Assembly (NCBI GenBank): GCA_963573305.1
Contig: OY754328.1
Coordinates: 42,895,822 to 42,959,821 of the forward strand
DNA length: 64,000 nucleotides
Origin: Pyrrhosoma nymphula
Lineage: Eukaryota > Arthropoda > Insecta > Odonata > Coenagrionidae
Direction of reading: 5' to 3'
Position 1 is the first letter of the stretch, and every line of letters starts with the position of its first letter. Shown here in pieces: positions 1-11,660 of this stretch. The position numbers and the translations under genes were made by a program. The notes beneath the pieces are model-generated. The model worked only from the letters and a program-made list of their open reading frames with translations, searched no databases and had not been told where the DNA came from.

Positions 1-2690
1 ACTCGCGCCGTTTGAGGTACCTTAATAGCCAAGACAAGAGTACTTTTTCGGTGGTAGAAAGCCCCGTATCAGTTTTTAGCTTTTAGCTAGCTCCTAGAAT
101 GGATTTATGTTCTAGACGCCCCATTAATTAAATAAACTCCATTAGTATTGTAATCTTAAAAAAAAAAATTCTTAATGGAGCATCTTTAATTTCGTAATTT
201 AATGAAATAATTGAAATGATTGAAATAATGAAAGGGCAATAAATACTCAGTTAATCGTGAACTTGAGGTTTAGTTAAATATAGCTCGTTTAAGTCATCTC
301 GTATATCTGTTCATATTCTTTTCTTTCATAAATGAATAATTCAATCATATATGCTTAGATCATGAAATTTTTACCCTCTTAAGTATGAAGCACTGCTGGT
401 GTTTAAGAAACAAATGCTAATTTTCGCTTAAATTCCAGAAGCGACATAATGTATGTCCTTTTCCTGGAGTAAGTTATGGTTATGTTTTCACGTTCGCGGT
501 GCAACTTTGTTCCCTAATGTTCAATCTCCGTCTATGAAATAAATTGGAGTCTATGTGGTGAACCCTAAAAGTTTATAGATGATGAATTGCTTATTATACC
601 ACCCAATCTGTTCACTTGTTCCATGCAGGATTTTAAAAATGTCGTAGAACACTCGCAGATAATTTGAATTCAAGTTGCCCATTTTCATGATTAAAATGGT
701 AAATTATAGGTCCATCATAATGTAAACTTTTGGATGCTCATTTTAGAAATCCAACTCTTGTTAATCCTGAAAGCGTTTCGCGTCAATTTTAAAAATGTCG
801 AGCTCATTGTGATAAAATAAAAATGAGATGGAGGAAGAGAGATAGGGAATAGAGGTTTGTTGGTTCCTTGAGTTTGTGTGGGGGGAGCGTGGCTCATCGC
901 CCTACCACGAACGCGTAAACACGCCCAGAACAGAGGAGCTGATCCCGTAGCAGAGCAGCGGGAAGTGGTTAGGAAAAAATCCTGCGAGAGACTGAGGGGT
1001 ACAAGGGGGGGGGGGTATTGCAATGGGGGGATGAGGGGGGGAGGGTGGAGTGGAGGTTGAATAGTGAAGTAATGCGAGAACTCGAGGAAGGAAGAATAGA
1101 ATGGCGGAGAGAAGAACAAAGAGGGAAGGAGAGAGATGGTGAAGATGGTGGATAGGAAGTGAAAGGATGTGAGGAGGCGTTTCCATTCACAAAGGCGATT
1201 TTATAATTGTCGTTTTATTGGTACATGACACCAATGTTCCACCGTTAACAAGAATGTATGATTTATTTTTATGAAGATTGCTCAACCACTATCAATGTTT
1301 TCTGACTAATTATTCAAATCTTCAAAGAATATTTCTTGCTAAGGACATTTCTTGCATTACACTTGTACAATAAAGTAACCATAGCTGTATTAAAGTAAGC
1401 TTAGTATTAATGTAAAGTGCTCTTAACAACGGCCTTCAAATCCTCACAAATGTTCCTAATTAGAAACAGAAGCAATGAATTCAAAGCCAAAAATATCTAT
1501 AGATTTCCGTGTAAAATAGTATCGAGTAGTGCCTGAAATTTCAAGTGCCCCGCAGTGCCAATGGTGGGGCATGTAAAGAGCATTAGAATGATCATTTTTC
1601 CCTTTAATACGAAAGACATCCTGAGTGATCGAGTTTTTGTGTTAGTGATGTGTTTTTTTGGGTAGCGAGTTGAGTTTTCGGAAGAAAATGTCAACTTGCC
1701 AAATTTTGCTTACATTTACACACCATAGGCTTCGTAAAACCTCGTCAGCGATGGTCATTGGACAATTTTCGGACTGGAAGGGTATATTATGTGTTCATTG
1801 GTCCCTTGGGGTGAAAGGGTAGTAGTTGTGTGCGCCACAACTTTATGACAGATCATTCTTCTAGAGGCAGCTAATATGCGTCAAAATGCCTTTAAAAGCA
1901 GTCTAGCATTGATGTACGAGGACGGCAACGGGGATGTAACGTTTGTGGGGTGATCCATTCAGATAATATAGCTTCGAGAATAATTAAAATACTGACAAAA
2001 ATTTGGTTTCATTCAATTGGGTATACCACTACAAATCAAGGATGGCCTTGATTTGGCAACACGCTTGCGAGAAGCACAGGGAGGGGGGGGGGGGGGGGGG
2101 TAAGCGGGAACTGGCGTTCATTTGGACGCGGGCGAAAATTTCCCCACAGTATATCTCGCGACGTCGTCATGCAAGTGGACTGACGAAGACACTTACCTGC
2201 ACACGAAGTAGACTGCTCTATGGTGTGCATTAAGAGCAAGAAAGGGTATTGGTCATGTTCGTGTGGGATAAATGGAAGACTGAGAAGGTTTCGTGAGATT
2301 TATGGGAGGGGAAGGGAGAGTCTCTTGAGGAAGATGTTGATGAGAATCGTTTCGGGGAGATGGTGGGAGGGAGGGAGAGAGGCACGGACCGCGTGATGTC
2401 ATCTGGTGTTGTTGGTCGTCTTCTCCAGATGAGGAGGTGACTGACACTCTCCCCCCTCCCCTTCGCCTCCCCCCGGGAGAAAAAAATAAAACGCTTGAAT
2501 TAGCGGCGCTGGAACGGGGAGAGAGGGCATTAATTTGTGGATGCGGAGCGCGGGACGGAGGGCCAGTGGTGCCAACCAAAGCAACGACAGCGTCAGGAGT
2601 GCCAATGGATGCTGAAAGCGCGGCTTCTGCGGTCATTGCCACCGTTAAAGCTTGAATGGGTGATCGTCGGCGCGGGTAATATTGTAGTGA
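1..2690. other. AT-rich non-coding DNA with G-rich tracts
   Basis: No gene or transposon is recognised here. The first 800 bases are plain AT-rich sequence. Positions 850-1190 are strongly purine/G-rich on the plus strand, with several G-runs of 6 to 11. Positions 2083-2100 are a run of 18 G. Positions 2260-2660 are GC-rich with overlapping short ORFs on both strands, the pattern expected from composition and not from coding. Confidence 0.6.
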
Positions 2691-2839
2691 ACCATTTAAT
2701 ACCTTTTTTTAAATAAGCCAGCAAATATCATATCATTTATATCATATTATTTATTAGACATTAAGCAAGGAAATTGAAATAGTCTTCGTACAAAGGATAA
2801 ACAACAAGAAAATAAAAATAATAAGTCACATAAAAATAT

Positions 2840-3387
2840 TCAAAAAGCAATGTCTGGTTTACACTTCATAAACTCATAAATAGAATTAAAGGCTTTTGAT
2901 ACAAGCCACCTTCGGATAATATGTTTGAATCTTAAGTAGGATACATTTCTAGCCTCTTGAGGTAAAATGTTAAAATATTTCCGCTTAATCACATTAAATT
3001 GATTTTTAGTTTTTGATAGCCGAAACTGTGGTATAACAAGTTTCTCCTTGTTCCTGGTATCATGATAATGGACACAATTTGCTGTCTTACACAGTTCCAT
3101 ATTTTCTTTAACATTACATAAGCATTTGTATATATATATAAAATATACACGGTCATAATTTCAAATTGTTTAAAAATTGGCTGGCAATGCTCACGGAAGG
3201 GTGAATTCGAGATGATTCTCACAGCGTTTTTTTGAAGTAAGAATATGTCATTAACCATAGGAGCGTGGCCCCACAATTCAATGCTGTGATTCAAATGGCG
3301 ATGAAAAAAAGCAAAGTAGATGGATCGTAAATAGTCATTGGGTACCAGTTCCTTGAGTTTACGCAACATGAATATAACCTTTGACAA
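2840..3387 (-). pseudogene. LINE ORF2 C-terminal region, frameshifted
   Basis: Two overlapping minus-strand frames continue the LINE polyprotein. The first (2989-3387) reads LRSIYFAFFHRHLNHSIELW and then LLQKNAVRIIS, which is the typical region after the RT domain of CR1/jockey-type LINEs. The second (2840-3100) carries a short basic tail region with KTKNQFNVIKRKYFNILPQE. Its 3' end falls into an AT-rich tail. The break between the frames lies around 3100. This belongs to the same insertion as the RT fragment at 3412-4173. Confidence 0.8.
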
Positions 3388-3411
3388 CTTGACGCATATT
3401 GTGGAAATGTT

Positions 3412-4173
3412 TTATGTATTTAAAATAAGTCCATTGGCAGTGAACCAGTTAAGAGGGGTAGCCATAACAGAATTACCAGAATTTTTGATACTATTCAGAT
3501 CCTTAGCAATATATATAAATGTTGTGTCATCTGCGTACAGTATTGACTCACTTGTGACATTGTATGGAAGGTCATTTATCATCATCAAAAATAAATGTGG
3601 TTCGAGCACTGAGCCCTGGGGGACACCTTGATTGAATTTCAACGAACAGGACAGTTTATTTTCAATACAAACAGACTGTGAAAGTTCCCTCAAGTATGAG
3701 TCAAAAGGCTTTAGTTTAATGTTCTTGACACCATAGTGATTTAGCTTCTGAAGAAGAACAGAATGGGAGAGACAATCAAACGCCCTTGTCAAGTCACATG
3801 CCATCAGGCCAACAGCTGATTTTTCTTCAAAGGCAACACTAATAATGTTGGTAATATATTGAATGGCCTGAGTTTTACCTCTGCAAAAACCATATTGTGA
3901 GGAAGTAAATAGTTCATTACTTTCGAGGAAATTGTATATTTGGGATTTGATTACAAGCTCAAGAATTTTACTACAAACTGGAATAGTTGAGATTGGCCGA
4001 TAGCTGTAAGGATCATCTGTGGGACCCTTCTTATATATAGGAATGACTTTTGAATGCATGAGACCCAAAGGAAAGATTCCAGACTGTAGACAGGTATTGA
4101 AAATAATAGAGAGAGGTTCAGCGATACACTCGTTTAAACTCTTAATTAAATTGTTCGAGAGGCCATAAATATC
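3412..4173 (-). pseudogene. LINE reverse transcriptase fragment
   Basis: This is the reverse transcriptase domain of a non-LTR retrotransposon. It would copy element RNA into DNA at a nicked target. Counting from the first methionine (4068), visible motifs are VIPIYKKG at 8-15, the palm motif DLTRAFD at 92-98, GVPQGSVL at 148-155, and the catalytic YADDT at 178-182. Coding similarity continues upstream of that methionine to about 4173, so the methionine is not a real start. The endonuclease domain and fingers N-terminus are missing. The frame stops at 3412 just after NWFTANGL, and the downstream homology continues in other frames. No function is expected. Confidence 0.88.
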
Positions 4174-4175
4174 TT

Positions 4176-5743
4176 AACTTTAAATAAAAATAGTATATTA
4201 CCTACTGTAGAGGTGGGAGATAAAATCTAGAGATTATTTTTTTTCTTCTATGAAAAGGGACGAGAATGGGACCGATATAAAATCTTTTTCATAGGATGGC
4301 CATATGTGGTTTAGTTTCGTTTGATAAATTTAATTTGAGATTAAGTATTAGCAAAGTAACATATTGAACTATTTGGACGGTATGAAAGTAAGTTGCTGGT
4401 GGGTATATTTTGTTAGCTTTCCCCGATGTGAATTGACGCGAGTAGCTCTGTTTGTAAACGCAAATCCTAAGCAAGTAACAACAATTTGCGGCTTTGTACG
4501 AAATCAAAATGAAAACAAGCATGCGAAAACGTAATAGCTAGACTGCTGGAATAGCGATTAAAAACATCACGTGACTCATTGTTCAGAAATTAGAACTTAG
4601 ACACGTGCTGGTAGTTACGGAAACGTTGATGATCCTAGTTGATGCTTCAAGGCTTGGGGCCGGACAAACATAAACACATCACAAGGAGAGATGATGCCTG
4701 CGGAGAGAGAAATATCACGTTGAGCCAAGGTCTTGGTGCCTTCTCGCATTCGCAAATGCATCGGCATGATAGCGAGAGGAACTGAAATGGGGTATTTAGG
4801 TACTAAAGAGAGACGATTTGGTTTTATGTGGTTCCATGAGAGTTACTGTCTCTCCCTCGTAATTTCCTCGACATATTAGAATGAGGACTGTATTGTGTAA
4901 ATTATTAACAAATTTAAGTAAATCTGACCTAATTTTTCTGGTGTTGCTTTATTTTGGAATGAGCAATTTTCAGCACCGCAGATCATTACGCGAATATTAT
5001 CACAAATAATATCTAATCAACATTTATTGGTGAGTAATCTGTGCATCGCCGCGAGGAACATTCTTGCGAGCTTCTGTCATAACTTGTTTTAGAATAAATT
5101 ATTCATTAAATAGTGTTTGAGTAATGCCATAGGTTGGTATAATTCAAATTCACTTACGATAGAATTACATCATTATTCATCTTGTACGTTGGTACGCTGT
5201 ATGTTATTTATATCATAAACCCATAACCTCTCCCAGATCGTTGGACATAGTCGCGCTTAGTAAAACTATGAATAATTTTGAGTGCATTTAATTTTTTATC
5301 CAAAGCCATCAGCTTAAGATTAATTAATGTTATGTTCCATGTTAAATGACATGTAAATCAGAGGCAGAAACAGTGGAATCAACCGAAAATTTACCGAATG
5401 ACGATCAAATAGGTTTTGATCTGCCAGCTTGTTACACATATTTTTCTCAGAAAGTTTGTCAAAGTGTTTGTAAGCATTTTTCAGTAGGTAAGTGGAAATA
5501 TAAGTGGAATAGAAAATTCATTAGACTTTACTGATCCAAAATAGGAATTAATTGCGTTCAAAGTGATAACAGGGTTAATTGAGGCTTAATCCAACTATAT
5601 TCCATTGGTTTTCGCATTAATTATCGCGTAATGCCTTAGTGGAATGACCATCCCTAGTTGTATCATTTGCTTTTGCCGAAAGTACGGGGCTGTTGAGCGC
5701 AGTAACTTTAAATATTCTCGTAAGGTGATGAGGAAAGAAATGG
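4176..5743. other. AT-rich non-coding DNA, nothing recognised
   Basis: Only short random ORFs are present. I see no transposon end, RNA gene or tandem repeat. Moderately GC-rich sequence lies at 4600-4860. Confidence 0.5.
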
Positions 5744-5749
5744 TACATT

Positions 5750-5992
5750 GGGTTTTTGAGGAGGCTAGAGCGTTGGCTTTTCATTCTGAGATCTCGGTTT
5801 GAATCTCGGCAACAGCAGAGATTTTTCAGTGAAATCACGATCTTTACTCTTGAGCTGTGAAAAGCACTTCAAGGTTTTCGTCCATTCGCTCAATAATTCT
5901 TCTTCTATCGTAATATTCACTGATTATCCTAGATGGTGGAAACGACCTCAGCATTTGTTCGCCACCCCATAAATAACCAACCAACCAACCAG
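5750..5992 (+). mobile_element. tRNA-derived SINE candidate with AACC tail
   Basis: A box B-like GGTTTGAATCTC lies at 5796-5807, with a degenerate box A-like stretch (GGCTAGAGCGTTGG) about 35 bases upstream. Together they resemble an RNA polymerase III internal promoter of tRNA origin. After about 170 bases of body comes a simple tail of AACC repeats at about 5975-5990, which is how many insect SINEs end. I could not find a convincing target-site duplication, so the limits are approximate. It is not an intact tRNA: no cloverleaf closes. Confidence 0.5.
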
Positions 5993-6099
5993 CAGAGAAG
6001 TAGCTGTTAATGAATATTAAAACGGCATCTTATTCTCTTCAACTAAAGTGGAAGAGCTTCACCCCTTGAGTGCAAATCATTGACAGCAGATATCAATCT

Positions 6100-6345
6100 G
6101 ATATTTGGTTTTCTACAGCATGCTACTCGCTCAAGCATTCGCTTTCCAGCTTACCGCATTATTCACCCACTCTGTTTGTTCTTCTTTTAACGTCTCTCAT
6201 AATTTGCTTCAAATAATGTGCCCTTGGTCTTCTTTTTGAGGTTTTTCCATTCATTATTTCTTCCTTAAATCGTTTTTTTGGTGCGTATGAATAGATGTTT
6301 GTAATTAGTAAGAATATGTAGACCCCTTTAGAGATGTTAGGCATC
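6100..6345 (-). mobile_element. LINE 3' fragment (GRP-R-x-YL type C-terminus)
   Basis: On the minus strand the reading GKTSKRRPRAHYLKQIMRDV, preceded by an unrelated start, matches the basic C-terminal tail of a LINE ORF2. Similar tails are seen at 9890-10735 (GKRGRGRKRICFMDG), 18130-18545 and 32110-32290 in this window. The reading then stops within a few codons. Only the last part of the element remains, so the family is a guess. Confidence 0.5.
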
Positions 6346-6443
6346 TCATTCCGATTCTGGTCGTTTTTTGCGGCAATTATTTCTTCAGCCGTGCGATGTG
6401 AACACGCTTGAATATTTTTAACTACTAATGTTTATACGGTTTA

Positions 6444-6456
6444 ATCATCTCATTTC
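6444..6456 (+). repeat. Target-site duplication, left copy
   Basis: ATCATCTCATTTC, repeated without mismatch at 6655-6667. It marks the left edge of the 5S-derived SINE. Confidence 0.9.
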
Positions 6457-6654
6457 GGGGCAACGGCCTGCCACAATGGAAACACCGGTTCCCGATCAGT
6501 CACCGAAGTTAAGCATCGTTGGGCTCGGCTCGGGTTTGGAGGGGTGATCCTCCGATTCGTCCGAGTACTGTTGCCCCTGTCTGCGCGTGGCAGACAGTAA
6601 GTGCGAAATGACATTAGCCGTCGAAGCACGTTAAACGAAAATACTACTATACCC
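6457..6654 (+). mobile_element. 5S rRNA-derived SINE (SINE3-like)
   Basis: The first ~119 bases are a diverged 5S rRNA. Visible are ACACCGGTT, the run CACCGAAGTTAAGCATCG that spans 5S box A (about 6501-6518), GGAGGGGTGAT in place of the box C region, and complementary ends GGCAAC (6459-6464) and GTTGCC (6570-6575) that rebuild the terminal helix. The head is followed by a perfect 7-bp hairpin (CTGTCTG 6577-6583, CAGACAG 6591-6597) and a ~57-base tail. The whole is bounded by a perfect 13-bp direct repeat (6444-6456 and 6655-6667), proving insertion by retroposition. It is therefore not a functional 5S gene. SINE3-class elements (5S-headed) are known in fish and some mammals; the partner LINE here is unknown. 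Confidence 0.85.
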
Positions 6655-6667
6655 ATCATCTCATTTC
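6655..6667 (+). repeat. Target-site duplication, right copy
   Basis: Exact repeat of 6444-6456, following the tail of the 5S-derived SINE. Confidence 0.9.
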
Positions 6668-9600
6668 ATTGAAGATATATGAGCTGATGTCTTCCTCATC
6701 AGTAAGATTTTTCAGATTCCTTACCATGTTTATGGATAAAAAAAACGAAAATAAAATTGGTAGAAGATTGCAATTATCCGTCTTAATATTTCGTTTTGTT
6801 TGTTTTCAGAGTTATCAGCGATCTCATTTTGGTCTGCAAGAAAAAAGCAGTGAAATCAATTAATTTTGATTTGACAATCTATTGGTGGGATTATAGTTAG
6901 GGTGACTATTATCTTACAGGCTCGGTTAGAATCGAACCCGTTCTTTTTTTCCTACCGGCATTCAGATCCTTTCCAAGTCATCCGATCCCTACCGTCCCTT
7001 TCATCAGACCATGACATTTGCTCTCCGGAGGTGGTGACCTTTTCCAATCACAAGTCCAATAACGGCGGAGTTGTTCGGATGGTTCGGGGAAGGAATGCAG
7101 GAGGATTTCTGCTTCAGGTGACGAATGACGGAGACGAAGTTAGTTTTTAGTGGAGCGTGGGAGAAACCGGAGAAACCGAGTGTCGTCAAAATCGGAGGAA
7201 AGTATGAATCGTTGTAAGGGTGGCGGGGGGCGGGCGGGGAGGGTTTCAGGGTAGGGGAGTGAGTTTAGGGAACACAGGATGGGGTAAGACTCGAATAGCC
7301 CACTCTCAGAGCAGGAAACTACATTCTCCTCGACACTTCCTCCTCAGCTGGTCCTGAATCTCTTATTTCCACTCTTCCAATACCTTCCTCCCCGGCTCAC
7401 TCAAACTCAATTTCAAGTTACGGTCCGTCATTCGTATTTCTGACCCTGGAATTTAGGAGCATATATAAAGTTATTAATAGAAGCTTGATCCAGTGAAATC
7501 ATGAGGTGCAAAATGACAGCAGCCGTTAACGAACTAATAACAAAAAAGACTACTCCACATAATTTTAGTCAATGCAGATTAAATTCTTTACTAACCATAA
7601 TGTAGTATGCTGCAGTGCTAGTGATGAGTCCCAGGGCTCGCATCAATTGGTCGTTGGAAAAACTTTGAAAGTTTACAACTCTAAGTTCATATTCATGATG
7701 CACGGCATTTAAAAAGTTACAAGACAATGAATGCTTAACTTACTAGAACGGCAGTTATATATGGTGGGGTGCAAAATTGACTAGCCTGGCTTTTTTATAT
7801 GAGCCATTACCGCGTGAAGGACTAATTTATTCTAACCGTTTCCCTGGGCTAATCATTGGGTGTTGTGAGTACAGTGCTCGGTATACACTGACACGTTTCA
7901 GCAGAACAAGTTAATCGGGGAGTCAAAACTAAGGCCGATTTCCTCTTGCCACCTGGCCAAGTGATCTGCAAAATAGTTTTAGGTTTCATTGATTTCTCAT
8001 GCACCTATTACCAATTTCAATCCTTAAAGCAATTAATTATTCATCTTTGATAAAAAAAAGAAATCAGGCGTCCCTAAAGATCAATGTTTCATCACTATTG
8101 ATCTTTATTGAACAAACATCATTTCAATGTAATTTGAAAGTTTTTATACGGTATACTTCCAAGTTTTTTTCAAAAATAAAATTCAAGATTGGACTCTGCA
8201 CCAGCAGCTCCGACAGCCGATACCCCCAGACATTATTACGTGTATAAATGGATACCTTTTTTTCTCGGCATCGGCGTCAAATATTTCTTTCACGTAGGTA
8301 TCACGTTGGCCGTTATGAAAAGAATATTTCTCCTGAGCTGTTATCACTGAAGGGGAAACGAAACATATGGGAAGTACCCAATATAGTGGGAGCACGGAAG
8401 GAAAGAACATGCTTTGCCAGATGATGGATGCGCGGTACGAGTCGGAAGATTCGGTTTCGAAGCGCTGGACCGCGTGCGATGTGCTAGGAAAAGACGGCAA
8501 AGGGAGAGGATATGGAAAGAGGGAAAGGGATTGGGAGAAGCGAATGTAATGCGAGGGATGTCGATGCCGGGTGCGTGAAGAAAGCGATTCTGGCTGCTAT
8601 TGGTCGAGATATAAATGGACATTGTCGTCACATGCGAGGAGGAAGCTCGGTCTCTCTTCGGCGACGTCGCCGTTTTAATATCCCTCTGCACTCCGAACGG
8701 CAAGTGCGCGAACCACGGACAAGGTTTTGTACCGGAAACGTTTTGACGACGGCCTCGGCGTCACCTTCTCCTCCCCCGGATGGCCTCACCCCTTTCTCCG
8801 AAAACACCTCGAGCGAACCTATTAGGAAATGAGTTTTGTATTTCGGTGATTGCGTCTTTTCCACGCCAAGTCTGTAGTTTGAGTCCCTGCATAAAAAAGG
8901 CGGATATCGTGACATTGTTTCGCGTTAAAAACAAATAAATAAACGTTTATGCTAACGGACGAAATAAACTGTTGGAAATAAAGCAATTACTCAAATTATT
9001 AGATGTTATTAATAGATTTATTATTATATGTTGTTATTAATATTATTTATTTATCATCCATTGTTAACATAGTTACAGCTATTTATTAGTTCGTTGTTAA
9101 GGCTGTAATCTGTTGATTATCAACATGCTAGTTCTGTGAAATAAATCTTTTTTGTTTTGAGTGTGTCTTTTATCAGGAAAGAACCATACCTGCGACCACA
9201 TTTCAACATAAACGATCGTTTACCTCTTGGAAAAATTAAAAAAAAAAGCCGCGTAATAGATGCATGCATCTCGTTATGTTGACAACTGTCATTTTCATAT
9301 CAAGATAGACACTGGGGAGTGATGGATTCATTCTGTTATAGCCCAGACAAATGCTGGGAATAAAGTAAAATAGTCATGCAATTTTAGATTTTTACCTTGT
9401 TCACCAGGTAATTTAAACTGCCGAGATAAACACCTAAATAACAGGACATATTGAATCCGTTAGTTAAAAGAAGGGGAAAAAATCATATAAGGTTATGTAG
9501 CTTAGGTTCTCCATTTCCAGTTTAGTTAAAGTATTGACCGACGTGTGCGCAATGAATGGGAAACATTGCAAACTACACATCACAGCCGCTAATGCTGTAA

Positions 9601-9889
9601 TACTCGGCGAATTGAAGTGATTCCTAGTTCGGAGATTGTTCTTCTTTCTCTTAGTGAAATCCGAGTCAAATCCAATTGCAAAAAATCCTGTAATTCCTTG
9701 GCTGAAAACGTTTGTTGAAAGTGAACTTCCCAGAACTCTAATACAGATAGATAAGAGGTATTTCCATGTTCCAATCCGGGTGGTGCGATTTAGAATGATT
9801 TTAGACCATTCTCAGTAGTAATCTAGCGGTTAATCGTAGGTTTTATTGAAAGTCAGAGAAATTCCTCGGGATTTTTACACGTGCAGTGC
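6668..9889. other. Non-coding DNA, weak SINE-like box B at 6933-6948
   Basis: No gene is recognised. On the minus strand a box B-like GGGTTCGATTCTAACC lies at about 6933-6948, without a clear box A. GC-rich tracts lie at 7190-7260 and 8340-8840; the latter has overlapping ORFs on both strands and no protein similarity that I recognise. A second box B-like TAGTTTGAGTCCC lies at about 8874-8886 (+). The rest is AT-rich. Confidence 0.45.
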
Positions 9890-10735
9890 CCTATCTACCT
9901 CTAGTATTTCTATCTTCATCGCGTCCGTTCTACCCATCTCCATCCCGTCCATAAAACATATTCTCTTTCTCCCCCTTCCCCGCTTGCCCAACATCCTTCC
10001 CTCTATCAATGCCTAAAACAACCCAATTACCGCTTCCAGCCATCTACCCTGCCCTCCCCTTATCTCATCCAGAAGTTTCCTCTCCTAACCAACCATGTCA
10101 AGCACTAGTTCATTTGTCTTCCTTTCTTTCCATCACACCTTCTCCATCCTCCTCCACACCCACATCTCGAACGCCTTCAGCATAATTTCGTCTTTCTGTC
10201 TCAAGGTCCACGTTTCTGCTCCATACAACGCCACACTCCATATCAAGATCTTCACCAGCCTCTTTTTAATATCCTTACCCAAGATCACCGTCATCAGCTC
10301 CATTCTATTACCAAACATTTCCTTCGCTAACTCTATCCTCCTTCAAATGTCTTTGCTACTATGTCCATTTCCTCCAAGCGTATTTAAAGTATAAGTAATT
10401 AAAATGCATTACTTACTCCAGTTTGTGCCCTCCTACTTTCATGACCAGCCTCGCTTTGTCCTGGAAAATCTCCTTACTTTTGTATTCTTATGATTAATCT
10501 TCATTCCGTATTTCTCGTACTGCTTTTCCAATGCGTCTACTAAAGCTTGCAATCCTTAAGGTTATCTACTGACCAACACCTGGTCGTCTGCGAATCTGAC
10601 TTTTTCGGCTGGCCTCCTACTTTGTTTCCCATATCTAGCTCATCCCATGCCTCTCTTACCATTTCCTCAGCATAAATGTTATGTAATATACTAAGTAATG
10701 TGATCCAAGGGGCACTTTTAATAATTATGGAATGA
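9890..10735 (-). mobile_element. Degraded LINE (RTE-like), RT to 3' end
   Basis: Reading the minus strand from 10735 down, broken by several stops and frameshifts, one sees NIYAEEMVREAWDELD, then the catalytic box VRFADDQVLVS (near 10590), then LQALVDALEKQYEKYGMKIN, RRIELAKEMFGNRMEL, KKRLVKILIWSVALYGAETW and FEMWVWRRMEKV. After a stop come WKERKTNELVLDMVG and the basic tail ALIEGRMLGKRGRGRKRICF. The order and spacing are those of a LINE reverse transcriptase C-terminal half. The copy has at least three in-frame stops, so it is inactive. Clade naming (RTE-like) is by resemblance only. The 5' part, including the endonuclease, is absent. Confidence 0.8.
10133..10735 (-). pseudogene. LINE reverse transcriptase remnant with FADD box
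   Basis: This is the coding remnant of the LINE at 9890-10735. The FADD catalytic pair is intact in the fragment, but the reading is interrupted after VLVSR, after HKLE and after SKDI. The 61-codon open stretch 10133-10318 carries WSVALYGAETWTLRQKDE, a hallmark of the segment following the RT in this LINE group. No working enzyme can be made from it. Confidence 0.75.
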
Positions 10736-11399
10736 GAGGATGATTGTTTGTTTCTTTAGGCTGAATTTCGACAGGTTTACCTGGAAGAAGAATGAAACCG
10801 CGTGAAAAATTGGAGAATCGGGTGAAGGAATGCAAAAAAATAATTTAACGTCCCATGATGCCAAAAATGAATCGTTAACTCACCTATAGTGATGACTGTT
10901 GCCAGAAGATTAATTATTTGCGTCAACAAAAAGGTTTATTTTCATGTAGACAATAGCGCGTTAGCGCGCTAGAAAAGCCAGATGTTTATAACAATCAAAA
11001 CTCGTTATTCTGCTAATTACACTTGGGGAATATGAGCATTTATTTAATTATTACAATACAATTTAGCTAATAGCTAGGAGGCAAGACAATTATGTAGACA
11101 TATAGATATAGTGTAACCGCATACACAGAAATTACAAAATAAACGAGCATCAATTGTATGCCCAAATATAAAATTAGGACTGTAGAAGGTTATGTCACTA
11201 CACAAGTATTAGCACAAATTACATTCCATTTGGCATCTTATATTACCTTTTCCTGAAACACTTGATGGTGAAGTAAAAAGGCTTAAAAACTTCTCCAGGC
11301 TTTCCATTCAATTCTTTTATACCTCTATTTAAGAATTAATATTTGGTCCTGTCACATTTTCGACCCAACAACTTCATCTTCCACTTATGGTCACCTCTA
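10736..11399. other. AT-rich non-coding DNA, nothing recognised
   Basis: Plain AT-rich sequence between two LINE remnants. No RNA gene, transposon end or tandem repeat is seen. Confidence 0.5.
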
Positions 11400-11660
11400 C
11401 CATCGTAACATCCGCATTGAATTTTCATTTTTAAATCCGAATATGCAACTTTCCCTCAGTGTGTGCATCTCAAATATTTTGTACGTTTTAGTGATTTTTC
11501 TACTCTTCTGTAAAATTTCCCATCCCAGTTCACTGTTCACCTCCGTGACGCCGTCCTTACACCCACATTTTCCTAACGCGAATCTAGCAGCCCTTCATTG
11601 TACATTTTTATCTTTGATCGTGAACTTTTATTACAAAGGTCCCACATTTAGGTGAGATGA
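11400..11660 (-). mobile_element. LINE ORF2 C-terminal scrap
   Basis: One minus-strand frame reads RAARFALGKCGCKDGVTEVN followed by SELGWEILQKSRKITKTYKI. This is the region AARF-(x)-VT-(x)-LGWE found after the reverse transcriptase of jockey/L2-type LINEs, and it is directly comparable to VVRFAKNCYGRTDSVTQMLN plus ELGWEPLETRR in the better copy at 47211-47693. A stop precedes RAARF. Only about 80 residues are left and neither end of the insertion is visible. Confidence 0.6.

Larger units (their letters stand above)
2700..4175 (-). mobile_element. 5'-truncated non-LTR retrotransposon (CR1/jockey-like LINE)
   Basis: The minus strand carries the C-terminal part of a LINE ORF2 followed by a short AT-rich 3' region that contains AATAAA-like signals near 2750. 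Coding similarity begins abruptly near 4173 (reading DIYGLSNNLIKSLNE) and runs through the reverse transcriptase and the region after it. The reading is split into three frames (3412-4173, 2989-3387, 2840-3100), so the copy carries frameshifts and is dead. Truncation at the 5' end is normal for target-primed reverse transcription. Clade assignment (CR1/Daphne/L2-like) is by eye from the post-RT region and is uncertain. Confidence 0.85.

Noticed and set aside
6457..6575. Functional 5S rRNA gene
   Set aside because: Box C region and several conserved positions are changed, and the unit is bounded by a retroposition duplication with an added tail.
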